Shown: positions 35,187 through 43,124 of the stretch, one piece after another
How the letters are laid out: each line of letters opens with the position of its first letter
Numbering within the stretch: the first letter of the stretch is position 1
Source of the DNA: Pseudomonas sp. A-RE-19
GTDB lineage: Bacteria; Pseudomonadota; Gammaproteobacteria; Pseudomonadales; Pseudomonadaceae
Assembly (NCBI RefSeq): GCF_019956555.1
Contig: NZ_JAHBDQ010000071.1
Span: 151,621 to 215,620 of the forward strand
Length of the DNA stretch: 64,000 nucleotides
Direction of reading: 5' to 3'
Program-made: the position numbers and the translations under genes
The notes under the pieces: model-generated
Seen by the model: the letters and a program-made list of their open reading frames with translations, nothing else
Databases searched by the model: none
What the model was told of the DNA's origin: nothing

Positions 35187-36971
35187 CTACTTCTGCTCAC
35201 TTTGCGGCGTTACTCGCAATACTTCCTCGATCGTCGTCAAACCCGCCGCCACTTTCTGCGCGCCGGACAAGCGCAAACTGCGCATGCCTTCCTTGAATGC
35301 CTGACGCCGGACCGCCAGCAGATCGGTGTCGGGGTTGATCAGCCCTTTGATGCCGTCCGTCAGTTGCATGATTTCGTAAACCCCGGCGCGACCGCGATAG
35401 CCGGTTTCGCGGCATTCCAGGCAACCGATGGCGCGCTGTGCATTGCCTGGCAGTGGTGCTTGCCAGGGTCGGGTCAGGGTATGCCAGTCGTCCTCGCCCA
35501 GTGCCAGCGGTGCCTTGCAATGCGGGCATAAGGTACGGACCAGACGCTGGGCCATGACTCCGAGCACCGTGGCTTTGATCAGGTAATGCGGCACACCGAG
35601 TTCCAGCAGGCGACTGATGGCGCTTGGAGCGTCGTTGGTGTGCAACGTCGACAACACCAGGTGGCCGGTGAGTGCCGCCTGAATCGCCATCTCGGCGGTT
35701 TCAAGGTCGCGGATCTCGCCGATCATGATGATGTCCGGGTCTTGCCGCATCAGCGCGCGCACGCCGGCGGCAAAGGTCAGGTCGATGTTGTGCTGGACCT
35801 GCATCTGATTGAACGCCGGCTCGACCATTTCGATCGGGTCTTCGATGGTGCAGAGATTGACCTCCGGTGTCGCCAGTTTCTTGAGCGTGGTGTACAGCGT
35901 CGTGGTCTTGCCCGAACCGGTCGGCCCGGTCACCAGAATGATGCCATTGGGCTGGCGGATCATGTCTTGCCAGCGACGCAGGTCATCGGCGGAAAAACCC
36001 AGCTGATCGAAATCCTTGAGCAGCACTTCCGGGTCGAAGATCCGCATGACCATCTTCTCGCCGAACGCCGTCGGCAGTGTCGACAGCCGCAGTTCGACTT
36101 CGCCGCCGTCCGGGGTTTTGGTCTTGACCCGACCGTCCTGGGGTTTGCGCTTTTCCGCGACGTTCATCCGCCCCAGGCTTTTCAGGCGGCTGACGATGGC
36201 CATGGTCACCTGCGGCGGGAATTGATAGACGTTGTGCAGCACGCCGTCGATGCGAAAGCGCACCGTGCCTTGCTCGCGCCGGGGCTCGATGTGGATATCG
36301 CTGGCCCGCTGCTGGAACGCGTACTGGAACAGCCAATCGACGATGTTGACGATGTGCGCGTCGTTGGCGTCCGGCTCCTGATCGCTGGCGCCGAGGTTGA
36401 GCAACTGTTCGAAGTTGCCCAGGGTGCTTATTTGCTGATCAGCGTTGGTGGCACCGGTGACCGATTTGGCCAGGCGGAAAAACTCCACGCTGAAGCGCTG
36501 GATATCCACCGGGTTGGCTACTACGCGCTTGATTGGCAGCTTCAGCACATGGGTCAGGTCGGCTTCCCACCCATTGACGAAGGGCTGGGCGCTGGCCACG
36601 GTGACGGCATCGCGGTCGATGGACACCGCCAGAATCTTGTGGCGTTGGGCAAAGGCATAAGACATCAGCGGCGTGATGGCCGCGACGTTGATTTTCAGTG
36701 GGTCGATGCGCAAATAAGGCTGGCCGGCCTGTTGGGACAGCCACAGGGTCAGTCTTTCCAGATCGAGGTGTTTGCCGGGACGGCTGAGGTCGTCCAGGTG
36801 TTGGCCTGCGATGAATTCCAGCGGGTGCTGCTGACCATTCGCAGCGTGACGGCGGCGGGCGTTGAGTGCGTGCTCGGCCGAATCCTGGCTGATAAAGCCT
36901 TGGGCGACCAGTTCGCGCAGCAAATCATTAAGGTCCAGCCAGCGGTCCTGAGTGGCAAGTTGAACGGACAT
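35187..36971 (-). CDS. Orphan GspE/PilB-type secretion ATPase
   Basis: A 594-residue ATPase of the type II secretion / type IV pilus family. The N-terminal GspE domain is at residues about 60-170. The ATPase has the P-loop GPTGSGKTTTLY near residue 347, the Asp box and Walker B (LMRQDPDIIMIGEIRDLETA), and a zinc-binding tetracysteine in CPHCKAPL and CLECRETGY near residues 484 and 517. Yet no other secretion or pilus gene is present. P. aeruginosa has a like orphan at the same place, so it is conserved. The system it drives cannot be told from here. AAGGAG precedes the ATG. Confidence 0.88.
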   Translation of the reverse strand: MSVQLATQDRWLDLNDLLRELVAQGFISQDSAEHALNARRRHAANGQQHPLEFIAGQHLDDLSRPGKHLDLERLTLWLSQQAGQPYLRIDPLKINVAAITPLMSYAFAQRHKILAVSIDRDAVTVASAQPFVNGWEADLTHVLKLPIKRVVANPVDIQRFSVEFFRLAKSVTGATNADQQISTLGNFEQLLNLGASDQEPDANDAHIVNIVDWLFQYAFQQRASDIHIEPRREQGTVRFRIDGVLHNVYQFPPQVTMAIVSRLKSLGRMNVAEKRKPQDGRVKTKTPDGGEVELRLSTLPTAFGEKMVMRIFDPEVLLKDFDQLGFSADDLRRWQDMIRQPNGIILVTGPTGSGKTTTLYTTLKKLATPEVNLCTIEDPIEMVEPAFNQMQVQHNIDLTFAAGVRALMRQDPDIIMIGEIRDLETAEMAIQAALTGHLVLSTLHTNDAPSAISRLLELGVPHYLIKATVLGVMAQRLVRTLCPHCKAPLALGEDDWHTLTRPWQAPLPGNAQRAIGCLECRETGYRGRAGVYEIMQLTDGIKGLINPDTDLLAVRRQAFKEGMRSLRLSGAQKVAAGLTTIEEVLRVTPQSEQK

Positions 36972-37061
36972 GCGGGCTCCTTATGAACAACAGTTCGCAA
37001 AGGATAGCCGCGCAGCCGCAGACCGTTGGGCCACTACCCGACCAAGGCATGTCGAGTTTTT

Positions 37062-37400
37062 TCAACCTGCTGCCTGGGCCGGTTGTTCCCATGCAGAATC
37101 AGCGGCTTGCAGATCCACCGAGCAGACGCTGATCAGGTTACGTAATTTTTCCGCGATCACTTGGGCACGGTGCCAACTCAGGCCGTCCATGACAATGTCG
37201 ACCGACAGCAGATCGTCCATGCGCTGCACGTTGACCTGCTGCGGCGTCAGAAACTGCAAGGCGAACAGATTTAACGCCCGACACAGCAGATCCGGCTCGG
37301 CCTCGGCCAGCAATTGATAGTGAACGCGGCAGTGGGCGTTGCTGACGTTCCAGACATCGGCGCGGGCAGACGGGGTGTTCACGGCTTCTAAATGCGGCAT
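37062..37400 (-). CDS. Small ACT-domain protein, IlvM-like
   Basis: A 112-residue protein without signal or membrane segment. From residue about 22 it follows the beta-alpha-beta pattern of a single ACT domain: VHYQLLAEAEPDLLCRALNL, then FLTPQQVNVQRMDDLLSVDI and AEKLRNLISVCSVDLQ. This resembles IlvM, the small regulatory subunit of acetohydroxyacid synthase II in E. coli, both in length and in order. No large synthase subunit gene is nearby. GGAG precedes the ATG. It lies divergently from an Lrp-type regulator and upstream of the GspE-like gene on the same strand (90-base gap). Confidence 0.6.
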   Translation of the reverse strand: MPHLEAVNTPSARADVWNVSNAHCRVHYQLLAEAEPDLLCRALNLFALQFLTPQQVNVQRMDDLLSVDIVMDGLSWHRAQVIAEKLRNLISVCSVDLQAADSAWEQPAQAAG

Positions 37401-37526
37401 GGTCGGGCTCCAAAATGACTGGAGGAATTTTTACATTCGGTGCCGGGTATTTCTTATCTATGATTGGGCTTATTGACCATTTATCGAATGGATCAATTCG
37501 ATTTAGTACCCACGATAGGTTTTTTT

Positions 37527-38000
37527 ATGCACAGCGAGCTGGATGGCTACGACCGCAAGATTCTCGCGTTGCTGCAAGAGGACGCTTCGCTTTCCAGCGC
37601 GCAGATCGCCGAACAGGTGGGGCTCTCGCAGTCGCCGTGCTGGCGACGGATTCAGCGGATGAAGGAGGAGGGGATCATTCGCGCTCAGGTGACGTTGCTT
37701 GACCGGAAGAAAATCGGCCTTAACACGCAGATCTTCGCCGAGATCAAACTCAACGCCCACGGACGTTCGAACTTCACTGAATTCACCGAAGCGATTCGCG
37801 GCTTTCCCGAAGTGCTGGAGTGTTATGTGCTGATGGGGTCGGTGGATTTCTTGCTGCGGATCGTCACGGCGGACATCGAGGCTTATGAGCGTTTCTTCTT
37901 CGAGAAGCTGTCGATGGTGCCGGGGATTCAAGAGGTCAACTCGATCGTGGCTTTATCTGAAATCAAGTCCACGACGAGTTTGCCGGTGTTGCGGGGTTAG
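37527..38000 (+). CDS. Lrp/AsnC-family transcriptional regulator
   Basis: A 157-residue regulator. Residues about 5-60 form the winged helix (LDGYDRKILALLQEDASLSS, then the recognition helix VGLSQSPCWRRIQRMKEEGI). Residues 70-150 are the RAM ligand domain with FPEVLECYVLMGSVDFLLRI, where many Lrp relatives bind an amino acid. The ATG at 37527 follows TAGGT. It faces away from the ACT-domain gene across a 126-base gap, so it probably regulates that gene and itself. Confidence 0.9.
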   Translation: MHSELDGYDRKILALLQEDASLSSAQIAEQVGLSQSPCWRRIQRMKEEGIIRAQVTLLDRKKIGLNTQIFAEIKLNAHGRSNFTEFTEAIRGFPEVLECYVLMGSVDFLLRIVTADIEAYERFFFEKLSMVPGIQEVNSIVALSEIKSTTSLPVLRG

Positions 38001-38025
38001 AGATTTTCAGCGTTTGTGCGGGCCT

Positions 38026-38094
38026 CTTCGCGGGCAAGCCTCGCTCCTACAAGGGCAACATGATCTCTTGTAGGAGCGAGGCTTGCCCGCGAAG
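38026..38094. repeat. REP-type inverted repeat (GGAGCGAGGCTTGCCC family)
   Basis: Perfect 28-base arms (CTTCGCGGGCAAGCCTCGCT, continuing to ACAAG) with a 13-base spacer between the convergent Lrp and CYTH/CHAD genes. Confidence 0.95.
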
Positions 38095-38100
38095 GCGGTA

Positions 38101-39468
38101 TTACATGCGCAAAAGCATTTTCCAGGCACGATTCTGATACACCGCAATCGCCTGCTGCTTACGCGCATCCAGTGATTCATCGGTGATCGGTTCGTTGGCC
38201 AGTTGCGCCAGTTTGTTCAGCTCGCCGTAAAGACGATCCATTTCCGGGATGTCCAGCACATTACGGGCATGGTGCAGCCAGGCCTGGATGCGCTCGATGC
38301 GCGGCAGCTGTTCGGCCAGGTCTTCCGGCTGTTGCTGGTAACGCTGCAATTGCAGCGAGTTGGCTTCTTCGCCCAGCAGGCGTGGCAGCCAGCTGCCCAG
38401 TTGCGCAGCGCCCTGGCGATTGCCGCGGACGTTGCGATCGGCAGCCCAGGTGCGGGCCAGCAACCAACGCGAAGTGTTCAGCGAGAACAGGCCCCAACGT
38501 GGGTCTTCCAGTTCTTCGAGGAACTGCTCCGGCGCGGCTTTGCGTACGTCTTCGTCGTCGACCCCGGCTTGCACCAGCGGACGCCAGTCTTCGAGCAAGG
38601 CGTCCAGCGCGACGCGCAGATCGTGCGTCGACTGACGCGGCGCGGCTTGGCCCAGGCTGCTGAGTAACGCGCGCAATTCAGCCAGGTTTTCGACCCAGTC
38701 CAGCAACAGGCGCCAGTGGCCATTGAAGCGATATTGCTCGGCCAGACGTTGACTGCTGCTCAGCAAATGCCAGCTCAACGCGGCGAACGCATCGTCCAGG
38801 GGCATTTCGGCGGTGATCTGTGGCGCCGGCAAGCTCAGCGAGTAACTGTTGGCATCGAACAGGCGATAACCGCGCTCGGCCTTGCTGATGTCACATGGCA
38901 TCAGTGGCAGGGTCGCAGCCAGTTCGGCGGCCAGTTCCAGCAGCGCGGCCGGTTCGCCTTCGCGCAGTTCCAGTTCCAGCTCGCAGATTTCTTCTTTCTG
39001 CTTGCCGACCACCACGTGGCCCAGGTCCAGCGCGGCTTCGATGACCACTTTGGTCTTGCCACGGCCCCAAGCGATTTCCGCGCGTTCGCGAACGAAATCG
39101 GTGGTGAAGATGGCTTTCAGGGTTTTCTTGTCCAGCTCGGCCAACTCTTCGGGCCAGCATTCACCGTCGAGTTTCTTAACATCGAGCTTGGCTTTGGGCA
39201 GGGACCAGTCGTACTCGTGACGCTCGGACAGACCGGCGACGCTCTGGCCACGGGTCTTGAGGGTCTGAATCACTTCTTCGCCATCGCGGCGCAAGCGCAG
39301 GGCAACCTTGGCGCGGGCCAGATCGCGCTCAGGCGTGTCGAAGTACTGGTTCATCAGTTCACGGCGTTCCCAGCCACTTTTGTTGCGTTTTTTCAGTAAT
39401 GGGTGCTCGCGCAGGGCCGCGAGGGTTTCGCGGCTGACGCGGAGTTTGATTTCGGTTTCTTTCTGCAT
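38101..39468 (-). CDS. CYTH and CHAD domain protein (inorganic triphosphatase-like)
   Basis: A 455-residue protein. Residues 1 to about 200 are the CYTH tunnel domain with the ExExK motif ETEIK at residues 4-8, the run RRELMNQYFDTPERDLARA, and other charged strands that bind a triphosphate. The rest is a CHAD helical domain, rich in His, Arg and Glu, which binds polyphosphate. E. coli YgiF with the same layout hydrolyses inorganic triphosphate. It lies alone on the minus strand before argE. A link to polyphosphate metabolism is expected from the family; the substrate is not proven. Confidence 0.88.
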   Translation of the reverse strand: MQKETEIKLRVSRETLAALREHPLLKKRNKSGWERRELMNQYFDTPERDLARAKVALRLRRDGEEVIQTLKTRGQSVAGLSERHEYDWSLPKAKLDVKKLDGECWPEELAELDKKTLKAIFTTDFVRERAEIAWGRGKTKVVIEAALDLGHVVVGKQKEEICELELELREGEPAALLELAAELAATLPLMPCDISKAERGYRLFDANSYSLSLPAPQITAEMPLDDAFAALSWHLLSSSQRLAEQYRFNGHWRLLLDWVENLAELRALLSSLGQAAPRQSTHDLRVALDALLEDWRPLVQAGVDDEDVRKAAPEQFLEELEDPRWGLFSLNTSRWLLARTWAADRNVRGNRQGAAQLGSWLPRLLGEEANSLQLQRYQQQPEDLAEQLPRIERIQAWLHHARNVLDIPEMDRLYGELNKLAQLANEPITDESLDARKQQAIAVYQNRAWKMLLRM

Positions 39469-39658
39469 GGCCGGAAAATCCAGGATCGGGAGCGCAGCCG
39501 GGGGAATGTGTGGCTGCCAAGGTCGTGCAGTGTACAGGACTGAAGGGGTGTAGGGTCTGTTGACACTTGGTGGCGAAAGACCCTACGCACCGCTGCGGTT
39601 TATTCCTGTCGCCGGATGGTTCTATGATGGACTTCAATTCGCGAGTTGGGAGTCAGCG

Positions 39659-40810
39659 ATGCCTTTGCCATCCATGAGAGATCAGTTCGCTGCGCTGATC
39701 GCCGCGCCGTCCGTCAGCTGTACCCAACCCAGCCTGGATCAAACCAATCGGCCGGTCATCGACTTGCTGGCGACCTGGCTCGGGGACCTGGGTTTTTCCT
39801 GTGACATCCAGCAGGTCAGCCCCGGCAAATTCAATCTGCTGGCCAGTTTCGGTTCCGGCCCCGGCGGCCTGGTGCTGGCGGGTCACAGCGATACGGTGCC
39901 GTTCGACGAGGCACTGTGGCAGACCAACCCGCTGGAATTGACGGAAGTGGAGGGTCGCTGGGTCGGCCTGGGCAGTTGCGACATGAAGGGTTTTTTCGCC
40001 CTGGCCATCGAAGCCGTCAAACCCTTGCTCGACCAACCGTTCAAGCAGCCGTTACTGATCCTCGCGACCTGCGATGAAGAAAGCTCGATGTCCGGTGCTC
40101 GCGCCCTGGCCGCAGCCGGACGTCCGCTGGGCCGGGCAGCGGTGATCGGCGAACCGACCGGGCTCAAGCCGATCCGGATGCACAAAGGCATCATGATGGA
40201 ACGCATCGACATCCTCGGTCAGAGCGGCCATTCCTCGGACCCGCGCCTGGGCCATAGCGCCCTCGAAGCCATGCACGACGCCATCGGCGAACTGCGCGGC
40301 TTGCGCCTGGCGTGGCAGCGCGAATTTCGTAACCCTCAGTTCAGCGTGCCGCAGCCGACGATGAATTTCGGCTGCATTCACGGCGGCGATAACCCCAACC
40401 GCATCTGCGGCCAGTGCTCGCTGGAGTTCGACCTGCGTCCGTTGCCGGGCATGGACCCCAAAGCCCTGCGTGCGGCGATTTTGCAGAAGCTCAATCCGAT
40501 TGCCGAACGGCATCAGGTGAAGATCGATTACGCGCCGCTGTTCCCCGAAGTGCCATCCTTCGAGCAGGCCGAGGACTCGGAATTGGTGAGAGTCGCCGAA
40601 AAGCTCACCGGCCATCGCGCCGAAGCAGTGGCGTTCGGCACGGAAGCGCCTTATCTTCAGCGTCTTGGTTGTGAAACATTGGTGTTGGGACCGGGTGACA
40701 TCGCCTGCGCTCACCAACCGGGGGAATTCCTCGAAATGTCACGTTTGCAGCCTACCGTGCATCTATTACGTCAACTGATTGAACATTACTGCCTGACGCC
40801 GGCCGTATAA
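39659..40810 (+). CDS. argE: Acetylornithine deacetylase
   Basis: A 383-residue zinc peptidase-like enzyme of the M20 family that releases ornithine from N-acetylornithine. The metal and catalytic motifs are LAGHSDTVPFDE, GSCDMKGFFA, ATCDEESSMSG with the catalytic Glu, and the final His in DIACAHQPGEF. The ATG at 39659 has GGGAG before it. It is followed by argA, the first enzyme of the arginine pathway, as in other Pseudomonas, 135 bases further on. Confidence 0.93.
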   Translation: MPLPSMRDQFAALIAAPSVSCTQPSLDQTNRPVIDLLATWLGDLGFSCDIQQVSPGKFNLLASFGSGPGGLVLAGHSDTVPFDEALWQTNPLELTEVEGRWVGLGSCDMKGFFALAIEAVKPLLDQPFKQPLLILATCDEESSMSGARALAAAGRPLGRAAVIGEPTGLKPIRMHKGIMMERIDILGQSGHSSDPRLGHSALEAMHDAIGELRGLRLAWQREFRNPQFSVPQPTMNFGCIHGGDNPNRICGQCSLEFDLRPLPGMDPKALRAAILQKLNPIAERHQVKIDYAPLFPEVPSFEQAEDSELVRVAEKLTGHRAEAVAFGTEAPYLQRLGCETLVLGPGDIACAHQPGEFLEMSRLQPTVHLLRQLIEHYCLTPAV

Positions 40811-40945
40811 ATTGCCGATGTCACAACCCGTACTTATGAGGAGAGCGCGCGTGTCGCCAAGCCTGTTCCGACGATAACCATCAGCCCGCTGTGCGTTTAC
40901 TGCCTTACCCTTTTTTCGGCTGCTATTTATTACAGGCCCAGGTTC

Positions 40946-42244
40946 ATGCCCGAATACGTCAATTGGCTTCGTCACGCTTCGCCTTACATCAACGCCCACC
41001 GCGATTGCACCTTCGTCGTCATGCTGCCTGGCGACGGCGTGGAGCACCCCAACTTCGGCAACATCGTCCACGACCTGGTGCTGCTGCACAGCCTGGGCGT
41101 GCGTCTGGTGCTGGTTCACGGTTCGCGTCCGCAAATTGAAACCCGCCTCGCTGCGCGCGGCCTGACCCCGCATTACCATCACGGCATGCGCATCACCGAT
41201 GCGGCGACCCTGGAGTGTGTGATCGATGCGGTCGGCCAACTGCGCATCGCCATCGAAGCGCGGCTGTCCATGGACATGGCCTCGTCGCCCATGCAGGGCT
41301 CGCGCCTGCGGGTGGCCAGCGGCAATCTGGTCACGGCACGGCCGATCGGCGTACTTGAAGGTGTCGACTATCACCACACCGGCGAAGTGCGCCGGGTCGA
41401 CCGCAAGGGCATCAATCGCCTGTTGGACGAACGCTCCATCGTGTTGTTGTCGCCGTTGGGTTACTCGCCGACCGGTGAGATCTTCAACCTCGCTTGCGAA
41501 GACGTCGCCACCCGTGCGGCCATCGACCTTGGGGCAGACAAGCTGCTGTTGTTTGGCGCCGAACTGGGTCTGCTGGATGAAAACGGTCGTCTGGTTCGTG
41601 AGTTACGGCCGCAGCAAGTGCCGGCGCATCTGCAACGGCTGGGCACCCATTATCAGGCCGAGCTGCTGGATGCGGCCGCTGAGGCGTGCCGGGGCGGAGT
41701 GGCACGCAGTCACATCGTCAGTTACGTCGAAAATGGCGCGCTGCTGACCGAACTGTTCACGCGTGACGGTGGCGGTACGCTGGTGGCCCAAGAGCAATTC
41801 GAGGTTGTGCGCGAGGCGGCTATCGAGGACGTCGGCGGTTTGCTGGACTTGATCAGCCCGCTGGAAGAGCAGGGCATTCTGGTGCGCCGTTCCCGCGAGG
41901 TATTGGAGCGTGAGATCGAGCAGTTCAGCGTGGTCGAGCGTGAAGGCATGATCATCGCTTGTGCGGCGCTGTATCAGATTGCTGATTCAGAGGCGGGGGA
42001 GTTGGCGTGTCTGGCGGTGAACCCGGAGTACCGTCATGGCGGTCGCGGCGATGAACTGCTGGAACGCATCGAAACCCGCGCCCGGGCACAGGGGCTGAAA
42101 ACCTTGTTCGTGCTGACTACCCGTACCGCCCACTGGTTCCGTGAACGGGGATTTGTGCCCAGCAGCGTGGAACGTCTGCCGTCGGCGCGGGCGTCGCTTT
42201 ACAACTACCAGCGTAATTCGAAGATCTTCGAAAAAACCCTCTGA
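40946..42244 (+). CDS. argA: N-acetylglutamate synthase
   Basis: A 432-residue enzyme that makes N-acetylglutamate from glutamate and acetyl-CoA. The N-terminal amino-acid kinase-like domain (FVVMLPGDGVEHPNFGNIV, then LVLVHGSRPQIE) binds arginine for feedback inhibition. The C-terminal GNAT domain from about residue 290 has the acetyl-CoA loop region LAVNPEYRHGGRGDELL. The length fits classical ArgA. In P. aeruginosa, as I recall, gshA follows argA, but here it is followed by a REP element and the tauA remnant, which suggests a break in synteny at this point. Confidence 0.95.
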   Translation: MPEYVNWLRHASPYINAHRDCTFVVMLPGDGVEHPNFGNIVHDLVLLHSLGVRLVLVHGSRPQIETRLAARGLTPHYHHGMRITDAATLECVIDAVGQLRIAIEARLSMDMASSPMQGSRLRVASGNLVTARPIGVLEGVDYHHTGEVRRVDRKGINRLLDERSIVLLSPLGYSPTGEIFNLACEDVATRAAIDLGADKLLLFGAELGLLDENGRLVRELRPQQVPAHLQRLGTHYQAELLDAAAEACRGGVARSHIVSYVENGALLTELFTRDGGGTLVAQEQFEVVREAAIEDVGGLLDLISPLEEQGILVRRSREVLEREIEQFSVVEREGMIIACAALYQIADSEAGELACLAVNPEYRHGGRGDELLERIETRARAQGLKTLFVLTTRTAHWFRERGFVPSSVERLPSARASLYNYQRNSKIFEKTL

Positions 42245-42264
42245 CCTCCGGGCTATCCGCCCCC

Positions 42265-42356
42265 CCTGTAGGAGCGAGGCTTGCCCGCGAAGCAGACGAC
42301 CCGATTTATCGGTTGTCCTTGATGACGCCTTCGCGGGCAAGCCTCGCTCCTACAGG
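42265..42356. repeat. REP-type inverted repeat (GGAGCGAGGCTTGCCC family)
   Basis: CCTGTAGGAGCGAGGCTTGC and the mirrored right arm, each reaching CCCGCGAAG, flank a 36-base spacer right after argA. It marks the boundary between the core genes and the sulfur-related region. Confidence 0.92.
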
Positions 42357-42386
42357 GCGCACCGTCTCTACCTTCCCTTTGTTCCT

Positions 42387-42798
42387 TCAAGAACTTCGCC
42401 GTCTCGCCGTGCCGCTATCAAGCCGCGCGGTGGTCTGCTGCGCCTTGGCATCCGGGAATGCGGAGCCAGCCAGCAGTTCCGGCACATCGGCTGTATTGGC
42501 ACCTGTCAGTTTGGCGATTTTCTGCACCGGTACCGAATCGGCGGTCCAGCTGTCTTTATGGGCGGCGGCATAGTCGGCGAACGAGTTCAGGGTGACCACT
42601 TCCGGACCACTATCGAAACGACGTCAATCGATTTTATGGCATATGGTTCTCTCGTAAACGCCGTCAGCCTGGGGGACTTTGCTGGGGCCGATACCGGTTT
42701 GATAACCGACCGTGAGCGTCTCCGCCTGGGTGGTAGAAAGAAAATATCATCGATACACAAACTGTAACAAATTGACTAGATAGTGCGCGTTTGGCCAT
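42387..42798 (-). pseudogene. tauA: Remnant of taurine-binding protein TauA
   Basis: On the minus strand a start codon at 42798 opens a signal-like segment, then the reading frame shifts near 42725. The next frame reads LTVGYQTGIGPSKVPQADG, matching the N-terminus of mature TauA. A TGA at 42624-42626 replaces the Trp expected in DWRRFDSG. After SGPEVV the sequence jumps to what is normally the C-terminal part (FADYAAAHKDSW, then KIAKLTGANTADVPELLAG). About 170 central residues are missing, and the end is also cut short. Two PEVV-coding stretches at the junction suggest deletion between short repeats. The protein cannot be functional. TauB, TauC and TauD are not present. Confidence 0.8.
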
Positions 42799-42874
42799 TA
42801 TGACGTCGCCTTTTCGATAGGGGTTGACGTATACGGGATGTGCCAAAGCTGATCGATCTAAAAAAAGGCTAGCA

Positions 42875-42940
42875 AATACCCTTTAGGAATTAGCTGCAAT
42901 ATTCCTAAAGGGTATTAAAAAGAATCTAAAAATTCTTTTT
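42875..42940. promoter_or_regulatory. Two consecutive perfect palindromes
   Basis: AATACCCTTTAGGAAT (42875-42890) and its exact complement (42901-42916) flank a 10-base spacer. Immediately after, AAAAAGAAT (42917-42925) and ATTCTTTTT (42932-42940) form a second perfect dyad. Both lie between the decayed tauA and the first porin gene. They could be operators for a dimeric regulator or RNA hairpins; there is no gene over them. Confidence 0.55.
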
Positions 42941-43035
42941 GGAGTGATGAAGAAATCATTACCCGGCAGGGACTCAATATTCGAGGTTAGACCTTGGTCG
43001 TAGACATACATGGTTACGATTGACTTGGCAGTCAC

Positions 43036-43124
43036 GGTCTGGCGCTAATCGCGCATCTGTGGATCCAGGGCGTTCGACCCAAGACCAAAGAACACAAAAA
43101 TTAGAAAACGAGAGGAGCGAAACA
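43036..43124 (+). promoter_or_regulatory. Leader of the first porin gene
   Basis: From GGTCTGGCGCTAATCGCGC to the ATG this stretch is nearly the same as the leader before the second porin (44762-44847). It ends with CGAGAGGAGCGAAACA, which has a strong GAGGAG ribosome site. The conserved length implies that the leader, not only the ribosome site, is used. Confidence 0.6.

Noticed and set aside
36983..37129. 49-codon plus-strand frame opposite the GspE-like and ACT genes
   Set aside because: No ribosome site before it, and it runs antisense into the ACT-domain gene.
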